From NCBI GenBank assembly GCA_025353435.1, contig JANXQR010000256.1, forward strand, positions 1 through 15,784: 15,784 bases of DNA, given 5' to 3'. The translations under genes were made by a program, and so were the position numbers. Each line of letters opens with the position of its first letter. Positions within the stretch are counted from its first letter, which is position 1. The DNA is from Acidobacteriota bacterium (GTDB taxonomy: Bacteria; Acidobacteriota; Terriglobia; Terriglobales; Acidobacteriaceae). The notes under the pieces are model-generated. The model was not told where the DNA came from. It saw only the letters and a list, made by a program, of their open reading frames with translations, and ran no database searches. Below are positions 6,973-13,991 of the stretch, piece after piece.

Positions 6973-8303
6973 GCGACATTCACTCCTTGCAATTCGACCT
7001 CGACGTGCCGCTCAAGGGCCGGTAGCGAAGATGCCGCGGTCAGCCATTCGAGCGAGCCGGCGAGCATGGCAACGCCGGTGAGCAGCCGGACAATGTAAAG
7101 GAATTCGCGAGCCGGGCCGGGCACGATTGTGAACGCCGGATTGGCGCCCTCGATCCATCCGGCGATCGAGATAATAACCACGTAGGCAAGAACTCCCAGG
7201 TTCCACGCGTGGAAGGACCATCTGCGATTGAAGATCCAGGCATCTTCCTCGCCCATCAATTGGATCATGACGAAGATGAGAAGCGCCGTGAGGAAGCCGG
7301 CGACGGCCACGATCGAGTGGCCGACAAGGACGTCAGTGAATTTGATGCGGTCAAGAACTCCGGGCAGGAAGAGCACCCACCCGCTGACGACGAGGCCGCC
7401 CCACCACCAGAACATGGCGATACGCCAGCCGCGCGTGGCGGCATGCCATCGGAAGGCCGCGCAATAAGCGGGTATGAGAGGGATCCACACAAGCAGACTC
7501 GCGAGGCTTAGATATTGCGCGGGGCGATGATGGCTAACGTCTGTGCGGCCAAGGGCTACGCAGAGGCCGGCCTCCGCGAGAAATACAATCCAAGAGAGTG
7601 TAACTGCTTTGCTGAGGCTCTGGGTTCGCCGCGTGATCCCGAACGGCAGGATAAGCAGGATGAGGACGACACCCAGCGAAGACTCAAGCTGGCTTGCGGC
7701 TGTGGGGCCGCCAGTGTCTGGATTCAAAGCGGGATAAACAGATGAGCTGGAGGCAAAATAAATGGCCAACGGCACCGCGGCCAAAATAATCAGTCCTACC
7801 ATCTTTGCGATGCGCGTGACGAGGGTGGAGTCGGGATCGCCCTGCGGCTTGCTTATGAAGGCAACAATGAGGAGCAACCAGAGCGCCTCCATGACAACCG
7901 GGAAAAACACGCGCGCAAAGCCGGACCAGTCGAGAAAGAGCTTGCCGCTGGATTGGCCGGAGAGCCAGGAGATGGAGCCAGCCACCAGCGCGCCCGACCA
8001 CAGCCAGAGAACCGGGCGGCACCAATTCGAAAAACTGCCTCGATCCGCACCGTACACCTTGAACAGAAACCCCAGCATGGGCAGGCTGCACCAGCCATAC
8101 AGCGCGATGTTCATGTGCACCATCATCCAGCGGCCGTAGGTCCACTCGCCCAGCCATGGGTTTAATCCTGGCAGCAGAAGCAGGATCGCAATCATGACGC
8201 CCATGGTGTTTCCAAGTACCAGCCAGACGAGCGAATGCCACACTGCACCCGCGACTCCCGGAGTTGCGTGCTGCGGCATTGACGGTTGCCGATCAGCACT
8301 CAT
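6969..8303 (-). CDS. Degenerate CcoN-like haem-copper oxidase subunit I homologue
   Basis: A 444-residue polytopic protein with about 12 predicted helices and a layout like cbb3 subunit I. Matches by eye: YGRWMMVHMNIALYGW (H63, at the position of the first low-spin haem histidine), an HH pair (258-259) at the position of the two adjacent CuB ligands, and FTDVLVGHS (H329) at the position of the high-spin haem histidine. The companion residue two positions later, normally a low-spin haem histidine, is Ile331. No histidine is found in the stretch that should carry the third CuB ligand (about 170-230), and no tyrosine sits before the HH pair. Oxygen reduction is therefore doubtful; an electron-transfer role is more likely. 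The start at 8303 has GGGAGG 4 bases upstream. It overlaps the ATPase gene by 11 bases. Confidence 0.82.
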   Translation of the reverse strand: MSADRQPSMPQHATPGVAGAVWHSLVWLVLGNTMGVMIAILLLLPGLNPWLGEWTYGRWMMVHMNIALYGWCSLPMLGFLFKVYGADRGSFSNWCRPVLWLWSGALVAGSISWLSGQSSGKLFLDWSGFARVFFPVVMEALWLLLIVAFISKPQGDPDSTLVTRIAKMVGLIILAAVPLAIYFASSSSVYPALNPDTGGPTAASQLESSLGVVLILLILPFGITRRTQSLSKAVTLSWIVFLAEAGLCVALGRTDVSHHRPAQYLSLASLLVWIPLIPAYCAAFRWHAATRGWRIAMFWWWGGLVVSGWVLFLPGVLDRIKFTDVLVGHSIVAVAGFLTALLIFVMIQLMGEEDAWIFNRRWSFHAWNLGVLAYVVIISIAGWIEGANPAFTIVPGPAREFLYIVRLLTGVAMLAGSLEWLTAASSLPALERHVEVELQGVNVA

Positions 8304-8988
8304 GAATCCTCCCATCGCGCATTTCCACCAGGCGATCGCATGTAGAGGCAAGTCCCCGGTCGTGCGTGGCCATCAGAAGCGTAATGCCCTCGGTGCGGGC
8401 AAGGTCGAGCAGAAGGTCGAAGACGGCGGCGCTGGTGCGTTCATCGAGCGAGCCGGTGGGTTCGTCGGCCAGCAATATCTTCGCTCCGTTCATCAAGGCG
8501 CGGCAGAGCGCGGTGCGTTGGCGCTCTCCTCCGGATAGTTTCTGAATCCGATGGCCTAGACGATGTTCGAGACCGGTGCGTTGCGCGAGTTGCATAAGGC
8601 GTTCGCGCGCTACATGCCGATCCATTCCGGCGGCGGTTGCGGGCAGCAGACAGTTCTCTTCGAGGGTGAGGTCGGCGATCAGGTTGTGGAGTTGGAAGAC
8701 GAAGCCCACTTCATGGCGCAGGAAATCAACCATGTTTCGATTTCGATTGACTTCGATGCCATTGACGAAGACACTGCCCTGGTCTGCTAGATCGAGCCCA
8801 CCGATGAGGTGCAGCAGAGTGCTCTTCCCGCAGCCCGAAGGACCGCAAAGAGCGACGGTCTGCCCCGCGACGGCCTCAAAGTCAACACCCTTGAGCACGG
8901 TGATCGCGCCCTTGTCGTAGCTTTTCCACACGTCGCTTGCGCGGATGACGATGTTCCCGGAATTAGGCGGATGTGCAAGCGCGATCAT
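8293..8988 (-). CDS. ABC transporter ATP-binding protein, LolD/MacB type
   Basis: Cytoplasmic ATPase of 231 residues that would power the adjacent permease. Walker A GPSGCGKST (49-57), Q-loop VFQLHNL (about 97-103), signature LSGGERQR (151-158), Walker B ILLADEP (171-177), D-loop SLDE and H-loop ATHD (His209) are all intact. The LADEPTGSLDE string is typical of the LolD/MacB/FtsE group. The start was set at ATG 8988, which overlaps the permease stop as ATGA. An open extension of 59 residues further upstream runs inside the permease gene and has no family-like sequence. It sits second to the permease in an operon with redox genes. Substrate is not evident: lipid, lipoprotein or haem export are all possible. 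Confidence 0.95.
   Translation of the reverse strand: MIALAHPPNSGNIVIRASDVWKSYDKGAITVLKGVDFEAVAGQTVALCGPSGCGKSTLLHLIGGLDLADQGSVFVNGIEVNRNRNMVDFLRHEVGFVFQLHNLIADLTLEENCLLPATAAGMDRHVARERLMQLAQRTGLEHRLGHRIQKLSGGERQRTALCRALMNGAKILLADEPTGSLDERTSAAVFDLLLDLARTEGITLLMATHDRGLASTCDRLVEMRDGRIHEC
8308..8313 (-). promoter_or_regulatory. Ribosome binding site of the CcoN-like gene
   Basis: GGGAGG on the minus strand, 4 bases before ATG 8303. It places the start here rather than at the earlier in-frame codons at 8351 or 8315, and it lies inside the end of the ATPase gene. Confidence 0.7.
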
Positions 8989-10094
8989 TCGAATCGAAGC
9001 GCCTCCACCGCGCGGATCCGCATGGCGTAAACGGACGGATAGAGCGCGCCGGCAATTCCGGTGAGTAGCGCCAGCACCACGACGATCAGCATTAAACCAG
9101 GGCGGAGAGTCACATCGACGTATCCGTGTAGAGCCGGGACGAGTTTGAGACCATACAGTGCGCAAGTGCCGATGGACAGCCCCACAACTGCCCCTACAAC
9201 GGAAACGATCGAAGCTTCACCAAAAATGACCGCGGCGATTTGTCCATTCGAGAAACCATTGACGCGAAGAATGGCAATCTCGCGAATGCGCGTAAATACG
9301 GACATGATCATGGTGTTGGCCACGCCGAGGCCTCCAAGCGCGAGCCCGCAACCTCCCACTGCCCACGCTGTTGCCTTGAGTATCTTGAATTGCGAATAAG
9401 AACGCGAGAACTCCGTGTCTTCAAGGCCAATGAGATTCGGAAAACTCTGCTTCACCTGGCGCTTGAATGCAGGAATATCGTCCTTTTTGTGCAGCTTGAT
9501 GGTAACGACCGACGAGCCTTCCTTGTGAAAGAAGCTGCGTGCCGTGTCAAGAGGCATGAAGACGCCGCCATCCTCAAATCCGTTCTTTGTCCTCAAGATT
9601 CCAACGACATGAAAATAAGCGTGCCCCATGGGAACCACGCTGCCTGGTGACGCGTTGAGAAACTCGGCGGCGCGCTCGCCCAGAACCACGCCATCCCTGA
9701 CTTGGCCAAACTGAGTGCGATCGCCGGCAATCCATACTGCATCGCGGATGCGTGCATCGTCTGCAGTAATGCCGAAGCAGGTAATGATGGGATGATCCGC
9801 ACTTGAGACAACGCCGAAGAGCACAGGGTCGGCGTGAGCCACCATGGGCCAATGGGCTATCTGGCTCGCGGCAGAGGCCGGAACATCGCTGAAGAAGAGA
9901 TCGGAGACATTACGCTCGAAGACGATCAGTTCAGAACCGCTGGAGAGAATGCCGGAGAACATCCCAATCGCACCCTGCAGAACGGTGACCACGGTAAGCA
10001 TGGCCGCCACGCTGAAAGCGATGCCCGCTACGCTGATGACGGTGCGAATGCCGTGCCTGCCGAGGTTGGTGAGAATGAGACGGAAGTAAATCAT
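8985..10094 (-). CDS. ABC transporter permease, MacB/FtsX type
   Basis: The 369 residues have the 1+3 helix arrangement of MacB-like permeases: TM1 about 17-40, a periplasmic domain about 41-240, then TM2 about 242-267, TM3 about 285-313 and TM4 about 330-352. The cytoplasmic coupling motif RIREIAILR (269-277) and the C-terminal AMRIRAVEALRFE are typical of the FtsX domain. Only one permease is present, so a homodimer is likely. No MacA-type adaptor or outer-membrane channel is encoded here. These transporters act mechanically on periplasmic or outer-leaflet substrates rather than moving solutes through a pore. Its ATG overlaps the prenyl synthase stop as ATGA (10094-10091). The nearest SD-like GGAGAC abuts the start, so translation probably depends on coupling. 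Confidence 0.94.
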   Translation of the reverse strand: MIYFRLILTNLGRHGIRTVISVAGIAFSVAAMLTVVTVLQGAIGMFSGILSSGSELIVFERNVSDLFFSDVPASAASQIAHWPMVAHADPVLFGVVSSADHPIITCFGITADDARIRDAVWIAGDRTQFGQVRDGVVLGERAAEFLNASPGSVVPMGHAYFHVVGILRTKNGFEDGGVFMPLDTARSFFHKEGSSVVTIKLHKKDDIPAFKRQVKQSFPNLIGLEDTEFSRSYSQFKILKATAWAVGGCGLALGGLGVANTMIMSVFTRIREIAILRVNGFSNGQIAAVIFGEASIVSVVGAVVGLSIGTCALYGLKLVPALHGYVDVTLRPGLMLIVVVLALLTGIAGALYPSVYAMRIRAVEALRFE

Positions 10095-11026
10095 GTCTCC
10101 ATGCTGCCGGTGAACTCGCAGGCGTCCTCGGTCACGCGGCTTAGTTCAGACTGGAGGTCGATACGCAGTTTGCTCAGGAACGCGAGTGCTGGCCTGAAAA
10201 CAAGCACTCGAGTCAGCATCCGGTCGCCCAGACTGATCAGATGCGTGAGTCGCGCCACCGCTGCGGGGACCCCTATGGCGAGGGCAATATTTGGCCGGTC
10301 GAGGTCGAAATCGCGCGCCGGGGTCTTCCCGGATTCCGCCGAGGTCTGGAGCAGATCTTTCAGGTCATCCACCATCTGGTAGCCAAGCCCCCAGCACATT
10401 GCCATGCGCTCAAGAAGTCGCAATTCACGCCGCGGGGCCCCTCCCAGCATGGCCGGCAGCACCAGGGTTAGGCGGATCAGTGAAACAGTTTTGCCGCACG
10501 CAATGCGTTCAGTAGTCTCGCGATCGTGTGGAAGCTGCGAGTAATTCAAATCCAGGCTCTGCCCATTGAGCAGGCCGCCCACGCCCAGCCGCATTTCAAG
10601 GTACTCCATTGCATCGGCTTGAATAGGGCGCGAGCACGCTGCGAACGTTTTCCATGTAAGGGCGTAGGCCCGGTTGATTAGCGCGAGAGCGGACAAGATC
10701 GCCCCCGCCTCACCGAAGCGGACGTGAACGCAGGGAGCTCCGCGCCGTGTGGTGGCATTGTCCATGCAGGGCAGATCGTCAAAAACCAGGGATGCGGTGT
10801 GAAAATACTCCAGGGCGATGGCAAGGTCGCCGGCCAGGCCTGCATCAATTCCGTATGCAGACGCGACCTGCGTTACCAGTTTCGGGCGCACCATGCTTCC
10901 GGGGTGACGCAGCAGGTGCTTCAACGCAGACTTTAAGCCAGTATCCAGATCCGCTGGAAGTGGAAGCGACCGTTGAAACGCCTCTTCCGTTTCGGACGCG
11001 CCAGATTCTGGGACTTCTTCAAGCAT
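10091..11026 (-). CDS. Trans-isoprenyl diphosphate synthase (polyprenyl synthetase family)
   Basis: Predicted to condense isopentenyl diphosphate with allylic diphosphates to a linear prenyl diphosphate (GPP, FPP, GGPP or longer) in the cytoplasm. From ATG 11026 the product has 311 residues, normal for the family. The first aspartate-rich motif is DDLPCMD (D83, D84, D89) followed by RR (94-95). The second is DDLKD (220-224). Both are complete, so metal binding should be intact. The conserved GGKRLRP block that binds diphosphate is altered to GSMVRP (residues 43-48): the lysine is missing and only the last arginine remains. ATG 11026 has AGGAG 4 bases upstream; an alternative ATG at 11089 has GGAGAC 8 bases upstream and cannot be excluded. 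It is the first gene of the seven-gene operon. Product length cannot be told from the sequence alone. Confidence 0.92.
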   Translation of the reverse strand: MLEEVPESGASETEEAFQRSLPLPADLDTGLKSALKHLLRHPGSMVRPKLVTQVASAYGIDAGLAGDLAIALEYFHTASLVFDDLPCMDNATTRRGAPCVHVRFGEAGAILSALALINRAYALTWKTFAACSRPIQADAMEYLEMRLGVGGLLNGQSLDLNYSQLPHDRETTERIACGKTVSLIRLTLVLPAMLGGAPRRELRLLERMAMCWGLGYQMVDDLKDLLQTSAESGKTPARDFDLDRPNIALAIGVPAAVARLTHLISLGDRMLTRVLVFRPALAFLSKLRIDLQSELSRVTEDACEFTGSMET

Positions 11027-11030
11027 GAAT

Positions 11031-11035
11031 CTCCT
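11031..11035 (-). promoter_or_regulatory. Ribosome binding site for the prenyl synthase
   Basis: AGGAG on the minus strand, 4 bases before ATG 11026, supporting this start over ATG 11089. Confidence 0.55.
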
Positions 11036-11172
11036 GTTCGCGGTTGCGAGCCAGTTCCTGCTATCGATAGATGTATCGTATGACGCCATTAGCCGTCTCC
11101 GCGGTCGAATATTAGGACCTATTGGTAAGACGATGAAATGTGGCTGCTGGAAAGCAGTGAGCGCCGTCACAG

Positions 11173-11194
11173 TCAATGAAGATTCGTTCATCGA
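11173..11194. promoter_or_regulatory. Imperfect palindrome, candidate operator
   Basis: TCAATGAA, a 6-base spacer and TTCATCGA: the arms match in 7 of 8 positions. The right part is included in a TTCGTTCATNGA 12-mer that recurs at 11279-11290, where an ATGACG half-site also precedes it. The response regulator encoded next door is the obvious candidate binder; this is inference. Confidence 0.35.
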
Positions 11195-11278
11195 ATTGCT
11201 CGAATTACAACTCGTATCTGATGGTTTCTATTAAGCATACGAGGTGCGGATGGAGCGGGCGCAAATCAACCATGACGT

Positions 11279-11290
11279 TTCGTTCATAGA
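11279..11290 (+). repeat. Second copy of the TTCGTTCATNGA repeat
   Basis: Identical at 11 of 12 positions to 11183-11194 and 96 bases from it in the same orientation, about 80 bases before the regulator start. It overlaps an ATGACG-TTT-CGTTCAT inverted repeat (11272-11287). Confidence 0.35.
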
Positions 11291-11368
11291 TACCCCGCTC
11301 GCTGCGTTTCATGATTTATCAACCGCAACAGGCGCAAGCACAAACGCAGATAGACTAATATTCTTTCC

Positions 11369-12046
11369 ATGCGGCTCCTGTTAGTTGAAGACGAACATGA
11401 TATTCAGACATTTCTCAAACAGGCCCTTGCCGATGCAGGCTACCAGGTTGACGTTGCTCCGGACGGAAAGACAGCCGAGGCTCTGGCGACCTCCACCGCT
11501 TACGACATCCTGATTGTGGATCTGGGGCTACCGGATGTGGATGGAATCACCCTGATTCTGTGCCTTCGCCACATTGGAGTTCATGCCCCGGTTCTCATTT
11601 TGTCAGCGAGACGATCCGTGGATGACCGGGTGCGCGGACTTGAGCAGGGCGGTGACGATTATCTGACCAAGCCGTTTGCCCTTGCGGAGTTGCTGGCTCG
11701 CTTGCGGAACTTGCTGAAGCGAAACAGCCCCGGCGGGGGAGAAGCAACTCGCCTTCGGGTCCTCGACCTTGAGCTCGACCTATTGCGGCGGGAGGCAACT
11801 CGCTCGGGGCAACCCCTCCAACTTACTCCGCAGGAGTTTGTCCTTCTGGAATACCTTTGCCGTAACGCGGGTCGCGTGGTTACTCGCTCCATGATCCTCG
11901 ATAAGGTTTGGGGCATGCGCATTCAACCCGACACAAATGTCGTGGACGTTCACATCTACCGTTTGCGCGGAAAGGTAGACGGGAATGGCCAGCAACCGCT
12001 GATTCGAACCTTGAGAGGCGTGGGTTATGTCATCAAAGAGCGATAG
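11369..12046 (+). CDS. OmpR/PhoB-family response regulator
   Basis: The 225 residues form a receiver domain (1-115) and a winged-helix DNA-binding domain (about 125-225). Receiver residues are intact: acidic pair E7/D8, phosphorylated Asp51 in IVDLGLPDVDG, Ser79, and Lys101 in DYLTKPF. The output domain shows LTPQEFVLLEYL and VVDVHIYRLRGKV...RTLRGVGYVI, classic for this family. The ATG at 11369 has no ribosome binding site, and a TAATAT element ends only 7 bases before it, so the mRNA may be leaderless. The sensor kinase gene overlaps its 3' end by 20 bases. It is transcribed divergently from the cytochrome operon and is a candidate regulator of it. Confidence 0.96.
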   Translation: MRLLLVEDEHDIQTFLKQALADAGYQVDVAPDGKTAEALATSTAYDILIVDLGLPDVDGITLILCLRHIGVHAPVLILSARRSVDDRVRGLEQGGDDYLTKPFALAELLARLRNLLKRNSPGGGEATRLRVLDLELDLLRREATRSGQPLQLTPQEFVLLEYLCRNAGRVVTRSMILDKVWGMRIQPDTNVVDVHIYRLRGKVDGNGQQPLIRTLRGVGYVIKER

Positions 12047-13496
12047 GCCGGTGATGCACAGCGCCGCGTGGCGCATTTCCTTGTGGGCCACCTTGGCCTT
12101 CGCCTGCGGAACCTTGCTCGTATTCGTATTCATCGAGCGCTTTGTCGCCCACGATATCCAGCGTAGGAGCGACGCATGGCTCTCCGGCGAAGTTGAGACG
12201 CTGGGTGATGTGGCGGAACGGACGCCTAACGACGCTCTTTACGACCGCGTGGTAAGCGAAGTTGCCGAACTCGCATCCAAAGAGGTTCCGAACAGGCAGC
12301 CTTCGGAGAGTCCTGCCAACGACACGGTGTTTTTCCTGCAGACTGGACGCGACGGCACGCTCAAATTGTGGGTCGGCGACGGGGACGGGCGAGCCAACTT
12401 GAAGGCAATTCAGGCAACCAGGGTTGTCTCCGGTCGCCCCACGGATATTCGAGTCCCCGGATTCGCGATTCCATTTCGAGTGGCGACTGACTCGATGAAC
12501 GACGGAACCCGCATTTATCTTGGCCTGTCGGAACGGGATGAACAGCGCGTACTGCTGAAACTCCGGGGCAGCTTTTTTTTCATGTGGTTGTCGTTGGTTC
12601 TGCTAGGCTTTTTTATCGTCTTCTACACGACGCGGCGAACTCTCAGTCACGTGCGCGAAATCACCGAGGCAGCTTCGCGAATTGGGCATTCGGATTTGAA
12701 TGCGCGAGTTCCCACCAGCAAGAGACATGACGAAATGGGACATCTCGCGCTCACTCTCAATCGCATGCTTGACCGGATCGAGATCTCGATGCACCAGTTG
12801 CACACAATTACCGATTCCCTTGCGCACGATTTGCGCAGTCCGCTCACCGCGATTCGTGGCAAGCTTGAGACGTCACTGTCTGTCGTCCGGGATGCGGAAT
12901 ACACTGATTCGATTGTGTCCGCGATAGACGAGCTCGACCGGCTCACGGACTTCCTTAATAAGTCTCTCGATGTTGCCGAGGCCAAGGCCGACGCCCTCCG
13001 ACTGACGCCGACCGAAATCGATCTGGACGAGTTGCTCCGCGCCATGACCGACCTGTATGAGCCGTCTATGTCAGAACGGGGTCTGCATGTAAACCTGCTT
13101 AGCGAGGGTTCACTTACAATCCTGGCTGACGCCGGGTTGATTCACCGCATGATCGCCAATCTATTCGACAATGAGCTCAAGCACCTCACCTCCGGATGTA
13201 CGGTGACGGTGAACCTCCGTGCGGTCGGGAGCAGCGCTTCACTGATTCTTCGCGATGACGGCAAAGGGTTCGATCAGGAGATACAGTCGCAATTGTTGGA
13301 GCGGCGGGTAAAAGGCAAGAACTCGAGTGGACACGGTCTCGGGCTTGCCTTTGTCGATGCTGTGGTTCGCGCTCACGGCGGGACGGTGGAGGCTTCCAAC
13401 GCGGCTCGCGGTGGTGCACAGATCTCAATTCTCCTGCCCATCGCACGCGAAGGAATGATGCGTGGACACGGCCAAGTATCCGCGACATCCGCATAG
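12027..13496 (+). CDS. Two-component sensor histidine kinase
   Basis: A 489-residue inner-membrane kinase that should phosphorylate the response regulator encoded just before it. Order: short cytoplasmic N-terminus, TM1 about 16-38, periplasmic sensor region about 39-180 of no recognised fold, TM2 about 183-203, HAMP about 204-256, HisKA with His267 in SLAHDLRSPLTAIRGK, HATPase_c with N378/N382, DDGKGF (410-415) and GHGLGL (435-440). All catalytic boxes are present. ATG 12027 has GAGAGG (12013-12018) 8 bases upstream and overlaps the regulator stop; ATG 12054 is a possible alternative. The architecture resembles metal- or envelope-sensing kinases of the CusS/QseC type, but the signal cannot be deduced. 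Confidence 0.94.
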   Translation: MSSKSDRPVMHSAAWRISLWATLAFACGTLLVFVFIERFVAHDIQRRSDAWLSGEVETLGDVAERTPNDALYDRVVSEVAELASKEVPNRQPSESPANDTVFFLQTGRDGTLKLWVGDGDGRANLKAIQATRVVSGRPTDIRVPGFAIPFRVATDSMNDGTRIYLGLSERDEQRVLLKLRGSFFFMWLSLVLLGFFIVFYTTRRTLSHVREITEAASRIGHSDLNARVPTSKRHDEMGHLALTLNRMLDRIEISMHQLHTITDSLAHDLRSPLTAIRGKLETSLSVVRDAEYTDSIVSAIDELDRLTDFLNKSLDVAEAKADALRLTPTEIDLDELLRAMTDLYEPSMSERGLHVNLLSEGSLTILADAGLIHRMIANLFDNELKHLTSGCTVTVNLRAVGSSASLILRDDGKGFDQEIQSQLLERRVKGKNSSGHGLGLAFVDAVVRAHGGTVEASNAARGGAQISILLPIAREGMMRGHGQVSATSA

Positions 13497-13527
13497 GACC
13501 GCCTGAAATACAAATCCTAGGAGCGCC

Positions 13528-13968
13528 GTGGACCATCATCAAATCGCCCGCGCATTGCTCGCAATGTTCTGCGGCCTGCAGGGAGCCGCGACCGCGGTGA
13601 TTGATCTGAGCCGGACCCACGCCACGCACCCTGGTTGGCTTGGCCATGCACGTTTCCACGTTGTCTGGCAAACAGCGAATATAGTTCTTCTCTCACTTTT
13701 CGAGATAGCTTTGATCCTCGTTCCGGGTCCCTTCTTGACCTGTCGATTTGGGATCGCCGTCATTCTCGCCGCCGCACCCATACTAGGCTTCTTCCTCGCT
13801 CTCTTTACACGGAGACTCTACGGTGGCACGCTCTCCGATCCTGGCGGAATGCTCCCATGGATCGTGCGCGTGCTTGGAACACAACTTCAGATCGACCTCA
13901 ACGTTGTTACTGAATTGTTGGCATTGGCATCGCTGGCCGCCATCGCCGCACTCTATCGCAACGCATGA
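13528..13968 (+). CDS. Small four-helix membrane protein, unknown function
   Basis: 146 residues with four hydrophobic segments (about 5-25, 47-67, 72-95 and 118-142). A conserved-looking segment after TM1, THATHPGWLGHARFHVVWQ, is rich in histidine and tryptophan; it recalls the DUF6640 type of small membrane proteins, recognised from memory and not firmly. The GTG start at 13528 is well supported by AGGAG (13519-13523) 4 bases upstream. It begins 31 bases after the kinase stop, so it is probably the third gene of the two-component operon and may be an accessory to it or its target. The histidines could bind metal or haem, but there is no direct evidence. Confidence 0.8.
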   Translation: MDHHQIARALLAMFCGLQGAATAVIDLSRTHATHPGWLGHARFHVVWQTANIVLLSLFEIALILVPGPFLTCRFGIAVILAAAPILGFFLALFTRRLYGGTLSDPGGMLPWIVRVLGTQLQIDLNVVTELLALASLAAIAALYRNA

Positions 13969-13991
13969 GTTGGCCAATGATCGCAAAGTAA

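Larger units (their letters stand above)
11027..11368. promoter_or_regulatory. Divergent regulatory spacer between the cytochrome operon and the two-component system
   Basis: The 342-base region separates the minus-strand operon from the plus-strand response regulator and must hold promoters for both. It is more AT-rich than its surroundings. Seen: a TAATAT element on the minus strand (11109-11114) with a weak TTCATC 17 bases upstream; a TAATAT element on the plus strand (11356-11361) close to the regulator ATG; an imperfect palindrome at 11173-11194; a 12-mer repeated with one mismatch at 11183-11194 and 11279-11290; a small CTGCT-GGAA-AGCAG hairpin at 11144-11157; two TCGAATT copies at 11191-11197 and 11200-11206. 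No RNA gene or riboswitch was recognised. Confidence 0.5.

Noticed and set aside
8989..9165. N-terminal extension of the ABC ATPase
   Set aside because: It lies inside the permease gene and reads as Arg-rich shadow sequence; ATG 8988 in an ATGA overlap fits the operon pattern.
11027..11191. N-terminal extension of the prenyl synthase up to 11191
   Set aside because: The extension has no family similarity and lies over the candidate promoter and palindrome; the well-placed AGGAG supports 11026, with 11089 as an alternative.
13970..13977. TTGGCCAA palindrome in the 23-base convergent gap
   Set aside because: Too short and without a T-run to call a bidirectional terminator.
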